From an uncultured Eubacterium sp. (GTDB taxonomy: Bacteria; Bacillota; Clostridia; Peptostreptococcales; Anaerovoracaceae), in assembly GCA_937900695.1 (NCBI GenBank), contig CALCFD010000037.1:1-23927 (forward strand): a DNA stretch of 23,927 nucleotides, in the 5' to 3' direction. Below are positions 1-6,810 of this stretch, one piece after another. The position numbers were made by a program, and so were the translations under genes. The notes below the pieces were generated by a model. It made no database searches. It was not told where the DNA came from and was given only the letters and a program-made list of their open reading frames with translations. Each line of letters begins with the position of its first letter. The first letter of the stretch is position 1.

Positions 1-34
1 CTTTCATTTTAAATTCAAAGGTATATTTAGCCAT
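1..34 (-). CDS. IS3-family transposase OrfA, N-terminal fragment (first 11 codons)
   Basis: Only the first 11 codons are in the window (MAKYTFEFKMK); the gene continues past base 1. The start ATG (32-34) is preceded by a full AGGAGG at 46-51 with an 11-base spacing. Proteins of the IS150/IS3 OrfA type often begin with M-x-K-Y-[TS]-F-E-F-K followed by a helix-turn-helix, and they provide the DNA-binding half of the frameshifted OrfAB transposase. The inference depends on this short peptide together with the inverted-repeat-like end at 92. Whether the rest of the transposase is intact cannot be seen. Confidence 0.65.
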   Translation of the reverse strand, partial: MAKYTFEFKMK

Positions 35-92
35 AAAAATACCGACCTCCTAATCATTAGATTTTTTTGTCTAACTTTTAGGGGTAGGTACA
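1..92 (-). mobile_element. Left end of an IS3-family (IS150-like) insertion sequence, cut by the window edge
   Basis: Read on the minus strand from base 92, the sequence starts TGTACCTACCCC and continues with AAAAGTTAGACA. This is the look of IS150-group terminal inverted repeats in Firmicutes (5' TG, a C-run, then a GTTAGACA-like core). About 40 bases further in there is an AGGAGG site (46-51) and an ATG (32-34) opening a reading frame that resembles IS3 OrfA. The combination of terminal repeat, short leader, ribosome binding site and OrfA start is the expected order for such an element. Base 92 is the inferred outer boundary. The other end and the target-site duplication are outside the window. 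The element sits only about 14 bases beyond the lipid-kinase stop codon, so it has landed just after that gene without truncating it. Family assignment is from memory of IS150-type ends, not a search. Confidence 0.72.
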
Positions 93-106
93 TAAGTATC
101 CTAGCT

Positions 107-1051
107 TTATCTATTTGGTATTATTAAATTTATTGCATTTGGTACAATTTCAAATTCTATTTCATCAGCATGGGCTATTTCTCCATCTGGGCTAAACATA
201 ATATCATCACCCAATTTGCTTACTTTAATACTTTTACATTGCTTATAAATAACTATTTCCTCAGCTTCCTTTGTCTTCATATGAGCTCCTTTAACATACT
301 TAGGAAGCAATCTTATACACTTACATCTACTACACCTTTTAATTAAACTAACGTCCATAAGACCATCATTTGTTACAGCAAATGGTACACCTTTAATACC
401 TCCACCACAAAAACAGCCATTAGCAATAGCCATAAGAAGTAACTCACCTTCATATGTCGTACCATCATTAAAATCCACCTTAAGATTAGCTCCTTTAAGT
501 TTTATAAGCATACTAAAAACTCCCATAAGATAAGCCATAGATCCTGAAATAAGTGGTATATTTTTCATACGTGTAGCTGCTTCAACAACATTACAATCAA
601 AGCCAATATTAAACATATTTATTCCATAACGTTCATAATTGTAGTTATTTTTTTTCCATCTGTATTTTATTACATCTGTTCTAAAAGATTTACCATTTAG
701 TTGTGACTTTATATCCAAAAAATCGCTTACTTTTCCAAAATTTCTAACAAAATCATTGCCAGAACCTACTGGAAGGACTCCTAAATATACATTTTCATAA
801 CCGATTATGCCATTTAAAATTTCATTTATGGTGCCATCTCCACCACAAGCAAAAATCCTTACAGGATGCTCCTTTGTCGCCTTACTAGCAATTTGTGAAG
901 CTAAAACTTCAGCATCTAATTCTTCTCTCGTCTGACATATTTCAACATTAATAGAAAGTTCAGAAGCCTTTTCTTTTATTACTTTTTTTAAATCCATAGC
1001 ACCACCCTTACCAGCTACAGGATTTAAAATAAAAACATTTCTCATATTCAT
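107..1051 (-). CDS. Diacylglycerol kinase family lipid kinase (YegS/BmrU-like)
   Basis: This is a predicted cytosolic, membrane-associated kinase that phosphorylates diacylglycerol or a related lipid alcohol using ATP, in lipid recycling. The N-terminus has the nucleotide-binding start (FILNPVAGKGG). GGDGT lies at about residues 70-74 and the GSGNDF motif at about 96-101. A later NDGLMD segment is typical of the C-terminal beta domain. The length of about 315 residues is normal. The frame can be extended to a GTG at 1063, but the GAGGT ribosome binding site lies inside that extension. I therefore take the ATG at 1051 (spacing about 6), with the ATG at 1045 as an alternative. The gene is divergent from the M29 aminopeptidase gene, with a readable promoter at 1071-1099. 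The reading frame ends 14 bases before the IS end, so any downstream operon partner or terminator has been separated from it. The exact lipid substrate cannot be told from sequence. Confidence 0.9.
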   Translation of the reverse strand: MNMRNVFILNPVAGKGGAMDLKKVIKEKASELSINVEICQTREELDAEVLASQIASKATKEHPVRIFACGGDGTINEILNGIIGYENVYLGVLPVGSGNDFVRNFGKVSDFLDIKSQLNGKSFRTDVIKYRWKKNNYNYERYGINMFNIGFDCNVVEAATRMKNIPLISGSMAYLMGVFSMLIKLKGANLKVDFNDGTTYEGELLLMAIANGCFCGGGIKGVPFAVTNDGLMDVSLIKRCSRCKCIRLLPKYVKGAHMKTKEAEEIVIYKQCKSIKVSKLGDDIMFSPDGEIAHADEIEFEIVPNAINLIIPNR

Positions 1052-1070
1052 ATTATACCTCACTGCTCTT

Positions 1071-1099
1071 ATTTTACATTCAAATCTTTTAAATTACAA
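1071..1099 (-). promoter_or_regulatory. Probable SigA promoter of the lipid kinase gene
   Basis: Read on the minus strand there is a -35-like TTGTAA (1094-1099), a 17-base spacer and a -10-like TAAAAT (1071-1076), about 20 bases upstream of the kinase start. The match is good for a vegetative Firmicute promoter. On the plus strand of the same intergenic region a perfect TATAAT lies at 1110-1115 and could serve the aminopeptidase gene, but its -35 (TTTTAA at 17 bases) is poor. Confidence 0.5.
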
Positions 1100-1145
1100 C
1101 ATGATGTTATATAATTATTTAGTTAAATGAAATGAGGTGACTATA

Positions 1146-2255
1146 ATGGACAACAGAATAAAAAAATTATCTAATGTATTAGTAAATTACTCAACAAATA
1201 TCCAAGATGGAGAAAAAGTTTTAGTAGAATTTGAAGGTGAAGAATGCTTACCTCTTATTCGACAAATCATTAAGGATATCTATAAAGCAGGTGGTATGCC
1301 ATATGTCAACATTTATAATTCTTCTATAACAAGAGAATTATTACTTGAAGCAAATGAAGAGCAATTACAATTTCTAATGGAAACTAGACTTCACCAAATG
1401 AAAGGTATGGATGCTTATATCTCAGTTAAGGGAGGTTACAATACTGCCGAACTTGCAGTTATTTCTTCAAAACAACTAAATTTGTATAATAGAATTTTAA
1501 ATCCTGTATTAGACTACAGAGTTTCTAAAACTAAATGGGTTATTTTAAGATACCCTAACTATTCTATGGCACAAATGGCTAATACTAGCCTTGAAAACTT
1601 TGAAGATTTTTACTTTGATGTATGTACTTTAGACTATGATAAAATGAATAAAGCTATGGATAACCTAGTAGAGCTTATGAATAAAACAGATAAAGTTACA
1701 ATAAAAGGACCTGGAACTGATTTGACATTTTCAATTAAAGATATACCTGCTGTAAAATGTGCTGGTGAATGTAATATTCCAGATGGTGAAGTATATACAG
1801 CGCCAGTAAAAGATAGTGTAAATGGCATTATATCTTACAATACACCAAGTAAAGAGCAAGGGTTTACCTATGAAAATATACGTTTTGAAATTGAAAATGG
1901 AAAAATCATCAATGCTACTGCAAATGATACTAAAAAAATCAACGAGCTACTTGATACTGACCAAGGAGCTAGGTACTTTGGTGAATTTGCATTTGGTGTT
2001 AACCCTTATATTTTAGAACCAATGAAGGATACACTATTTGATGAAAAAATAACTGGCTCCTTTCATCTTACTCCAGGAGCAAGTTATGATGATGCTCCAA
2101 ATGGTAACAGCAGTGCGCTACACTGGGATTTAGTTATGATTCAAAGAGAAGATTATGGTGGTGGAGAAATCTATTTTGATGATGTTCTAATTAGAAAAAA
2201 TGGCATATTCGTAATACCAGAACTAGAACCACTTAACCCTGAAAATTTAAAATAA
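1146..2255 (+). CDS. Aminopeptidase, peptidase family M29
   Basis: This is a predicted cytosolic metallo-aminopeptidase of the AmpS/AmpT (family M29) type that removes N-terminal residues from peptides using two metal ions. Counted from the chosen start, the likely ligand and catalytic set is E215 (IPDGEVYTAP), E280 (FGEFAFG), H307, Y314, H326 and D328 (ALHWDLV). The E-to-E, H-to-Y and H-to-D spacings match those I recall for the Thermus enzyme. The length of 369 residues is slightly short of the 400-residue members but normal for clostridial ones. The frame opens at a GTG at 1137, but GAGGTGA overlaps that codon. The ATG at 1146 lies 6-9 bases after the ribosome binding site and is the better start. 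The gene is monocistronic by position, diverges from the lipid kinase and ends just before a bidirectional hairpin. It fits the peptide-degrading theme of the window. Confidence 0.9.
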   Translation: MDNRIKKLSNVLVNYSTNIQDGEKVLVEFEGEECLPLIRQIIKDIYKAGGMPYVNIYNSSITRELLLEANEEQLQFLMETRLHQMKGMDAYISVKGGYNTAELAVISSKQLNLYNRILNPVLDYRVSKTKWVILRYPNYSMAQMANTSLENFEDFYFDVCTLDYDKMNKAMDNLVELMNKTDKVTIKGPGTDLTFSIKDIPAVKCAGECNIPDGEVYTAPVKDSVNGIISYNTPSKEQGFTYENIRFEIENGKIINATANDTKKINELLDTDQGARYFGEFAFGVNPYILEPMKDTLFDEKITGSFHLTPGASYDDAPNGNSSALHWDLVMIQREDYGGGEIYFDDVLIRKNGIFVIPELEPLNPENLK

Positions 2256-2264
2256 CCCATTATA

Positions 2265-2302
2265 AAAGAGAGGTAGATATCAATATTAACTTACCTCTCT
2301 TT
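2265..2302. terminator. Bidirectional hairpin terminator between convergent genes
   Basis: There is a perfect 11-bp stem (AAAGAGAGGTA at 2265-2275, TACCTCTCTTT at 2292-2302) around a 16-base loop. It lies 9 bases after the aminopeptidase stop and 7 bases after the stop of the convergent cohesin-like gene. The A-rich left flank and T-ending right flank let it work on both strands, although neither U tract is long. Confidence 0.75.
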
Positions 2303-2309
2303 AAAATTC

Positions 2310-2951
2310 TTACTTATTCTTTTTGTTTTTTCTTTTCTTAGATGTCATATAAATCACAATACCAAGAATTATTCCAAGCCCACCTATAATAGCAGCATAA
2401 AATACAAATATTTCCATAGGCGTCTTAAGGTGATCGTTTACTTTATCTTGAACTGATGTTTCGACCTTTTCAGTTTCAACTTTTTCTTCAGTCTCAGTAT
2501 CCTCATCTACAGACTCAGTCTTTGAATTTGCCTTACCAATATCTATAGAACTTTCTGTTCTAGGTGGATCAAGAGCTATCTCATCCATATCATATAGTTC
2601 AATTGTATCAATAGTTATTTGAGTCTTGGCAGATTTTAAAGCTTTAAACTTTAAATTAAAATTTATTTTGCCATTTTTATCGCTACTACGCTTTAGTAAC
2701 ACGATACCACCATTGCCCTGGCTGTCACCTCCAGATATATATTCAACATCATTAGTGTTATATTTTAATTCAGCATCTGTTCTCGAAAGATTTGCCCCAT
2801 CATAACTTACTTTTATATTAAAAAAATCTCCAGCTTTAATATTTTCGTCAGCTTTAATATTAATAGTAGCGCCTGCTCCATAAGCTTCCGTAACAAACGT
2901 TAAACATATAACTATACTTAAAGCAATTTTTATTACATTTTTAAATCTCAT
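2310..2951 (-). CDS. Secreted, membrane-anchored protein with a cohesin-like domain
   Basis: The 213-residue protein has the layout of a surface protein: a signal peptide (about 1-25, cleavage near AYGA), a beta-rich domain (about 27-138), an acidic Glu/Thr/Val linker (about 140-170), one transmembrane helix (about 180-203) and a Lys/Arg-rich cytoplasmic tail. The beta domain contains the pattern ADENIKAGDFFNIKVSYDG, followed by a LKY..NDVEYISG stretch and a final strand TQITI..IEL. This resembles cohesin or carbohydrate-binding-like folds of extracellular clostridial proteins. No dockerin is visible in the window, so a cellulosome role is not implied. The gene starts 14 bases after the stop of the SH3/glucosaminidase gene, with an AGGTGG ribosome binding site, and is the last gene before a terminator, so the two are almost certainly co-transcribed. 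A role in wall or surface assembly is inference; the domain call is from the pattern only. Confidence 0.7.
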   Translation of the reverse strand: MRFKNVIKIALSIVICLTFVTEAYGAGATINIKADENIKAGDFFNIKVSYDGANLSRTDAELKYNTNDVEYISGGDSQGNGGIVLLKRSSDKNGKINFNLKFKALKSAKTQITIDTIELYDMDEIALDPPRTESSIDIGKANSKTESVDEDTETEEKVETEKVETSVQDKVNDHLKTPMEIFVFYAAIIGGLGIILGIVIYMTSKKRKNKKNK

Positions 2952-2965
2952 CTATCCACCTTTTT

Positions 2966-4819
2966 CTAATTTGGTTTTTTACATAATCCACTTGGCATAT
3001 TTTCATATACAGGTATCTTAAATTCAAGTGGTAAATTGCTATTATCTACAAAACCTCTTCTAAGTATCTTTCCTTCTCCATCGGCTGCAGTAACATTTGT
3101 ACAATACTCATGAGTTCCTGCATTTGAAGCTCCATTTACTACATTGAATTTTTTTGTATAAAATGTATCTTGACCATTATCCATGTATTGTGCTTTATAA
3201 AATTGTGCTCCACCCGTAATGGATTTTTCTCTAGTATTCCAAGGTCTATTCCACGAAGTAAATCCTTGATTTTGACCTTTTGCATACCAAAGTCCTCTTT
3301 CAACACTACTCATATCTGAAGTAGTATAAGCACCTATATTAAAGTAATTATAGTATCCTTTATATCCTTTATAAGTACCAGATATAAGTGAGCTTGTGCC
3401 CTTCCAGCCCTGTTCCATAATCAGCATACTTGCTATAACATTTGGGTTTACACCGCTCTTTTTACCAGAGTTATATAACCATTCGTAATATGACTCTGTA
3501 GCCAAAAAAGAGCCGTTAGGATTAGCAACTCCGCTAGCTATAGTCTTTTTATTTTGCCATACGCTATTAAATCCATGATCCATAAACTGATATATACTAC
3601 TATCATTTAAAAAGTTTCTAGGATCTAAATAATACTTAACAATAGCTTCAGAAGCAGCATTCCATCTACCATCAAAGCTTACATATTTTCCTGTTTTCTT
3701 ATCATATGCACCAGGTTCTTTTGACTTCCATGAATCTGGAGAAGTCGGTTCAACTAGCTGACGAGAAACTGTTCTCATCTCATTTTCAATAAGTGTATTC
3801 CATGATATACCAGTACGCTGAGGAATAAACTTCCAACTAGGATGTTCTTCTTGCAATTCTTTTAAAAGCGGCTGATAACTTACAGGAAATTCTTTAATAT
3901 CACTTACATTATTTGAGCTTACAATATCTACATAATCTCGTCTAATATATCCAGACTCACCTGAATATTTAACCTTATACCAATTTAACCCAGGTACTTC
4001 ATCATATCCATAAACTGTAACAGATTTATTCTTTGGTACAGTAGTAATTATAGCTGAAGTAGTTGATGAAGATTTTCGCATACGAACACCTTCATTAGTT
4101 ATTCCCTTTTTGCTAGGTGAATAACCATGATACTTACTTGTAGTTTGACTACCTGAACTTTTCGCCTTTACAGTAAATTTTTTCTTTAATAAATAAACAC
4201 TTTTACCTTTAATATCTTTAGCCCATACTGAATAGTAATATGTACCTGGCTTAGCCTTAGTAAAAGGAATTTTAGCATCCAACTTGCTTAAATTATATGA
4301 TGTAGCATTTGGTTTTGCAGTACCAGTATAACTAGTATAAAATTTACCAGTTGAAATTTTCATAATACCAGCCTTAACATAACTTAGCTTATATTTGGAT
4401 TTTACTGTACCTTTTACTACAAACCCCTTACCTTGCGTTAAAGTTGTAGGGTATTTAATACCACTTCCAGTAATAGATGACTTAGCTTGTGTTTTAGTTG
4501 AGGAAGATGTAATCTTAACATAATCTCTTCTCACATAACCAATTTTACCACCATATTTTACTTTGTACCAGTTTTTACCAGGCACTTCCATGTAACCATA
4601 TACAGGAACACTTTTTCCATTTGGTATAGTCTTCAATTTTTTTTTGCTTGTACTTGCTCCAGATCTCATATTAACTGTAGCAGTTGTCTTACCCTTTTTA
4701 TCAGGACTATAATTATAATATTTGCTTTTAGCCTCCGATAATATAGGAAAATATATTACACTTGTAATAGTCAATGTAAATACAAGTATAAATACAATCA
4801 ATCTTTTTTTCTTACCCAT
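2966..4819 (-). CDS. Secreted cell-wall hydrolase: two SH3 domains plus an endo-beta-N-acetylglucosaminidase domain
   Basis: This is a predicted exported peptidoglycan hydrolase that cleaves the glycan strand. Domains in order, from the chosen start: signal peptide (about 1-31), a bacterial SH3 domain (about 48-103), a beta domain of unclear family (about 115-220), a second SH3 domain (about 245-298) closely resembling the first (both with VPVYGY/VTVYGY, then NWYKVKY.G..GY.RRDYV), a linker, and a C-terminal glucosaminidase domain (about 430-560). In the catalytic domain, SMLIMEQGWKG places the likely acid Glu near residue 469, followed by YYNYFNIGAY as in LytD/GH73-like enzymes. SH3 repeats usually bind the wall. 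The frame starts with an ATG at 4831, but GGAG lies between that codon and the next ATG, so the start at 4819 (spacing about 6) is preferred, giving 617 residues. It has its own promoter (4861-4889) and is followed by the cohesin-like gene. Confidence 0.88.
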   Translation of the reverse strand: MGKKKRLIVFILVFTLTITSVIYFPILSEAKSKYYNYSPDKKGKTTATVNMRSGASTSKKKLKTIPNGKSVPVYGYMEVPGKNWYKVKYGGKIGYVRRDYVKITSSSTKTQAKSSITGSGIKYPTTLTQGKGFVVKGTVKSKYKLSYVKAGIMKISTGKFYTSYTGTAKPNATSYNLSKLDAKIPFTKAKPGTYYYSVWAKDIKGKSVYLLKKKFTVKAKSSGSQTTSKYHGYSPSKKGITNEGVRMRKSSSTTSAIITTVPKNKSVTVYGYDEVPGLNWYKVKYSGESGYIRRDYVDIVSSNNVSDIKEFPVSYQPLLKELQEEHPSWKFIPQRTGISWNTLIENEMRTVSRQLVEPTSPDSWKSKEPGAYDKKTGKYVSFDGRWNAASEAIVKYYLDPRNFLNDSSIYQFMDHGFNSVWQNKKTIASGVANPNGSFLATESYYEWLYNSGKKSGVNPNVIASMLIMEQGWKGTSSLISGTYKGYKGYYNYFNIGAYTTSDMSSVERGLWYAKGQNQGFTSWNRPWNTREKSITGGAQFYKAQYMDNGQDTFYTKKFNVVNGASNAGTHEYCTNVTAADGEGKILRRGFVDNSNLPLEFKIPVYENMPSGLCKKPN

Positions 4820-4860
4820 AATTATCTCCATCTTTACTCATTCCAAAAAATATCTATAAT

Positions 4861-4889
4861 ATTTTACACCAAAAAATGGAAATAGTCAA
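4861..4889 (-). promoter_or_regulatory. SigA-type promoter for the wall hydrolase operon
   Basis: Minus strand: TTGACT (-35, 4884-4889), exactly 17 bases, TAAAAT (-10, 4861-4866). Ten of twelve hexamer positions match the consensus. It lies between the rnpB terminator and the hydrolase start, giving a 5' leader of roughly 35 bases. Confidence 0.75.
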
Positions 4890-4904
4890 ATTAAAGGCTC
4901 ATAA

Positions 4905-4942
4905 TTAAAAAGATGCTTATCTAATAAAAAAGATAAACATCT
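4905..4942 (-). terminator. Rho-independent terminator of rnpB
   Basis: Read on the minus strand: a 12-bp stem (arms 4931-4942 and 4911-4922, AGATGTTTATCT against AGATAAGCATCT with one G-U pair), an 8-base loop, then a TTTTAATTA tract. It begins about 15 bases beyond the RNase P RNA 3' end. Confidence 0.82.
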
Positions 4943-4956
4943 AAATCTTTAAAATA

Positions 4957-5300
4957 ATGGGTAAGTCTATAAGCCGGGTTCTGTATTAGACAATCATCTA
5001 TCTCGACATACTGTTGCCAGTATGCTCTAGCAACCTACCTACCGGACAGCGACGGGCCGCCGCCTTTTACGTCCACTTTTGGTCTTGCTCCGGATGGGGT
5101 TTACACGGCCAGCATGTCTCCATACTGCCGGTGAGCTCTTACCTCACCATTTCAACCTTACCACGACATAACTCGTTTCGGCGGAATGTTTCTGTTGCAC
5201 TTTCCCTATAGTTACCTACGCCAGACGTTATCTGGCATCCTCGCCCTTTGGAGCCCGGACTTTCCTCATGCTTATGCACGCGATTGTCTGGCTTACCCAT
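4957..5300 (-). ncRNA. rnpB: RNase P RNA (class A-type)
   Basis: This is the catalytic RNA of ribonuclease P, which matures tRNA 5' ends with the RnpA protein. Read on the minus strand the conserved elements are in order. The 5' strand of the closing helix is GGGTAAGCC (5290-5298), pairing with GACTTACCC near the 3' end. The universal GAGGAAAGTCCGGGCTCC block lies at about 5252-5269. GTGCAACAGAAA then CCGCC follow near 5180-5200. The GTAAACCCCATCCGG loop that docks the tRNA CCA end is near 5090-5107, and the near-3' block ACAGAACCCGGCTTATAG lies at about 4968-4985. The CCAGATAACGTCTGG helix resembles class A (ancestral) RNase P rather than the Bacillus class B type. The length of about 344 bases is usual. 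The ends are set from the terminal helix and are good to a few bases. The gene begins about 9 bases after the Nif3-like stop codon and ends in its own terminator. Confidence 0.97.
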
Positions 5301-5307
5301 ATAAATT

Positions 5308-5336
5308 ACTATATACAATACGGATTCGTATTTGCA
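5308..5336 (-). promoter_or_regulatory. Possible rnpB promoter overlapping the end of the Nif3-like gene
   Basis: Minus strand: TATAGT (-10, 5308-5313) lies 7-8 bases before the predicted RNA 5' end and overlaps the TAG stop of the upstream gene. A weak TGCAAA (5331-5336) is 17 bases further up. The -10 position fits; the -35 does not match well. Confidence 0.42.
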
Positions 5337-6091
5337 CACGCTACATTTAACTCTACATCACAAATACCCATTTCGTCAAGAAATTCTTTAAATTGTAACA
5401 TGAAATTTTCTGAAAAAGCTTTTTCTGTACCATAGTGACCAGCATCAATAAGAGCCATTCCTAGAGCCTTAGCATCTTGCGCAATATTTAATTTAACATC
5501 GCCAGTAACAAGAGCTTGACATCCCATTTGATATGCCCTATAAAGCAAGTCACCACCTGCACCAGTGCACAAAGCAACTTTTTCTATAATAAGGTTATCT
5601 CTCCCTACAGCTTTAATATAATGCTCTGGCAAATCAAGAGAGTTTTTTACATGATTTAAAAAATCTCTAAAATCCATTTCTGAAGGAAGGTTTCCAATCA
5701 TACCAATTTCATCTTCTATTTCAGTTGCATCCTCAAGCTTTAACAGCTTGGCCATATAATAATTATTTCCAAGAGGTGCATTATCAAAAGTGATATGAGC
5801 CGAATATACGCTAATTCCTGATTTTATAAGTTTTATAAGATATCTTCCTGTAATCTCATTAACATCCACTCTACTTGGCTTATTAAATAAAAGAGGGTGA
5901 TGAGTTACCACTAAATCCACAGATTTTTCAATTGCCTCATCGATGACTTCATCGTTTATTTCAAGACAAAACATAATACTTTTAATATCATCATTGCCTA
6001 CATTTATCTGAATACCACTATTATCCCAGTCTGCTCCCCATCTTGGAGATGCAATATTTTCAATAATTTTTATAGCTTCATTAAATTTCAT
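5309..6091 (-). CDS. Nif3-like dinuclear metal-centre protein
   Basis: This belongs to the Nif3/YqfO/YbgI family of conserved cytosolic proteins that bind two metal ions and assemble into hexamers. Some members are annotated as type 2 GTP cyclohydrolase I, but the physiological role is unsettled. The metal-binding signature is intact: VVTHHPLLF (H64, H65), SAHITFDNAP (H99, D103), and near the C-terminus DAGHYGTE, supplying the last His and Glu. At 260 residues it is the short form, without the CutA1-like insert of Bacillus YqfO. Its ribosome binding site AGGTGA overlaps the stop codon of trmK (8-base gap), so the two are translationally coupled. The trmK-nif3 pair downstream of rpoD is a usual clostridial arrangement. 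The stop codon is only about 9 bases before rnpB. Confidence 0.92.
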   Translation of the reverse strand: MKFNEAIKIIENIASPRWGADWDNSGIQINVGNDDIKSIMFCLEINDEVIDEAIEKSVDLVVTHHPLLFNKPSRVDVNEITGRYLIKLIKSGISVYSAHITFDNAPLGNNYYMAKLLKLEDATEIEDEIGMIGNLPSEMDFRDFLNHVKNSLDLPEHYIKAVGRDNLIIEKVALCTGAGGDLLYRAYQMGCQALVTGDVKLNIAQDAKALGMALIDAGHYGTEKAFSENFMLQFKEFLDEMGICDVELNVACANTNPYCI

Positions 6092-6099
6092 AATTTCAC

Positions 6100-6801
6100 C
6101 TATAACTTCAATAATCCCTCTAAATATTTAATATTGTTTTTAACAGCCTTAATATCCGAAGGCTTAATAGTATGACTGTTACCCATTGAAGTCAAAATTC
6201 TGTTTTCGCGATCAAGCTTTTGCTGAACAAATTCTTTAGCTAAAGGAGTATTTAGTTTAGCAACCCATGGTGGTATTTCCCACTGAATAGCATCTGGACC
6301 TTCCTCTAGTTTCATTTCTTCTTTTGGTTCTCCTGGTACAGCAGTAATAATCTCACAAATAAATCTACCTTCCCTTACAAGTTGCTCTTCAACTATATCA
6401 AAACCTTTTCTAATAAGCCAAAATCTAAGTCTTCCTTGTGCAGTTCTAGGCTGAAGAATAAGCTTTTTAAAAGTCTTACTTTTTCCCATATCTTTTCCTA
6501 AGATATCGCTAATTAAAACTCCACCCATGCCAGCGATTACAATATCATCAACTTCGCCACGTTTAATTACCTTTAATCCATAACCTAATCTAAAATCAAA
6601 TTTTTCGTTTGGATACATTTCTCTGCAGTTTTGTTTGGCTTTATTAAGTGATCCTTTACTAATATCAGCCATTATAACTTTCGGGCTAATCCCTTCTTTA
6701 AATAGATACATCGGCAAGTATCCATGGTCTGTACCAATATCTGCGACCGACTCACCTTTTTCAACTTGATTGGCCATAGCCATCAATCTTTCTGTTAACA
6801 T
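6100..6801 (-). CDS. trmK: tRNA (adenine-22-N1)-methyltransferase TrmK
   Basis: This cytosolic SAM-dependent enzyme methylates N1 of A22 in the D-loop region of bacterial tRNAs. The N-terminus carries the Rossmann SAM motif VADIGTDHGYLP (residues 19-30) as in the YqfN/TrmK family. VIAGMGG (about 88-94) and LILQPR follow, the latter occupying the position of the motif IV loop. The length of 233 residues is right for the family, including the C-terminal helical extension. The start ATG is preceded by AGAGGT at a spacing of about 5-6 and follows the rpoD stop by 9 bases. It is in one operon with dnaG, rpoD and the Nif3-like gene. Confidence 0.93.
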   Translation of the reverse strand: MLTERLMAMANQVEKGESVADIGTDHGYLPMYLFKEGISPKVIMADISKGSLNKAKQNCREMYPNEKFDFRLGYGLKVIKRGEVDDIVIAGMGGVLISDILGKDMGKSKTFKKLILQPRTAQGRLRFWLIRKGFDIVEEQLVREGRFICEIITAVPGEPKEEMKLEEGPDAIQWEIPPWVAKLNTPLAKEFVQQKLDRENRILTSMGNSHTIKPSDIKAVKNNIKYLEGLLKL

Positions 6802-6810
6802 AATTTACCT

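Noticed and set aside
1634..2016. Small frames within the M29 aminopeptidase gene on both strands
   Set aside because: They are shadows of a well-supported gene with intact catalytic motifs, and no initiation signal or family resemblance is present.
5014..5339. Two short open frames on opposite strands near 5014-5211 and 5139-5339
   Set aside because: They lie within rnpB (the second runs slightly into the Nif3-like gene). The conserved RNA elements fully explain the sequence, and neither frame has a credible ribosome binding site.
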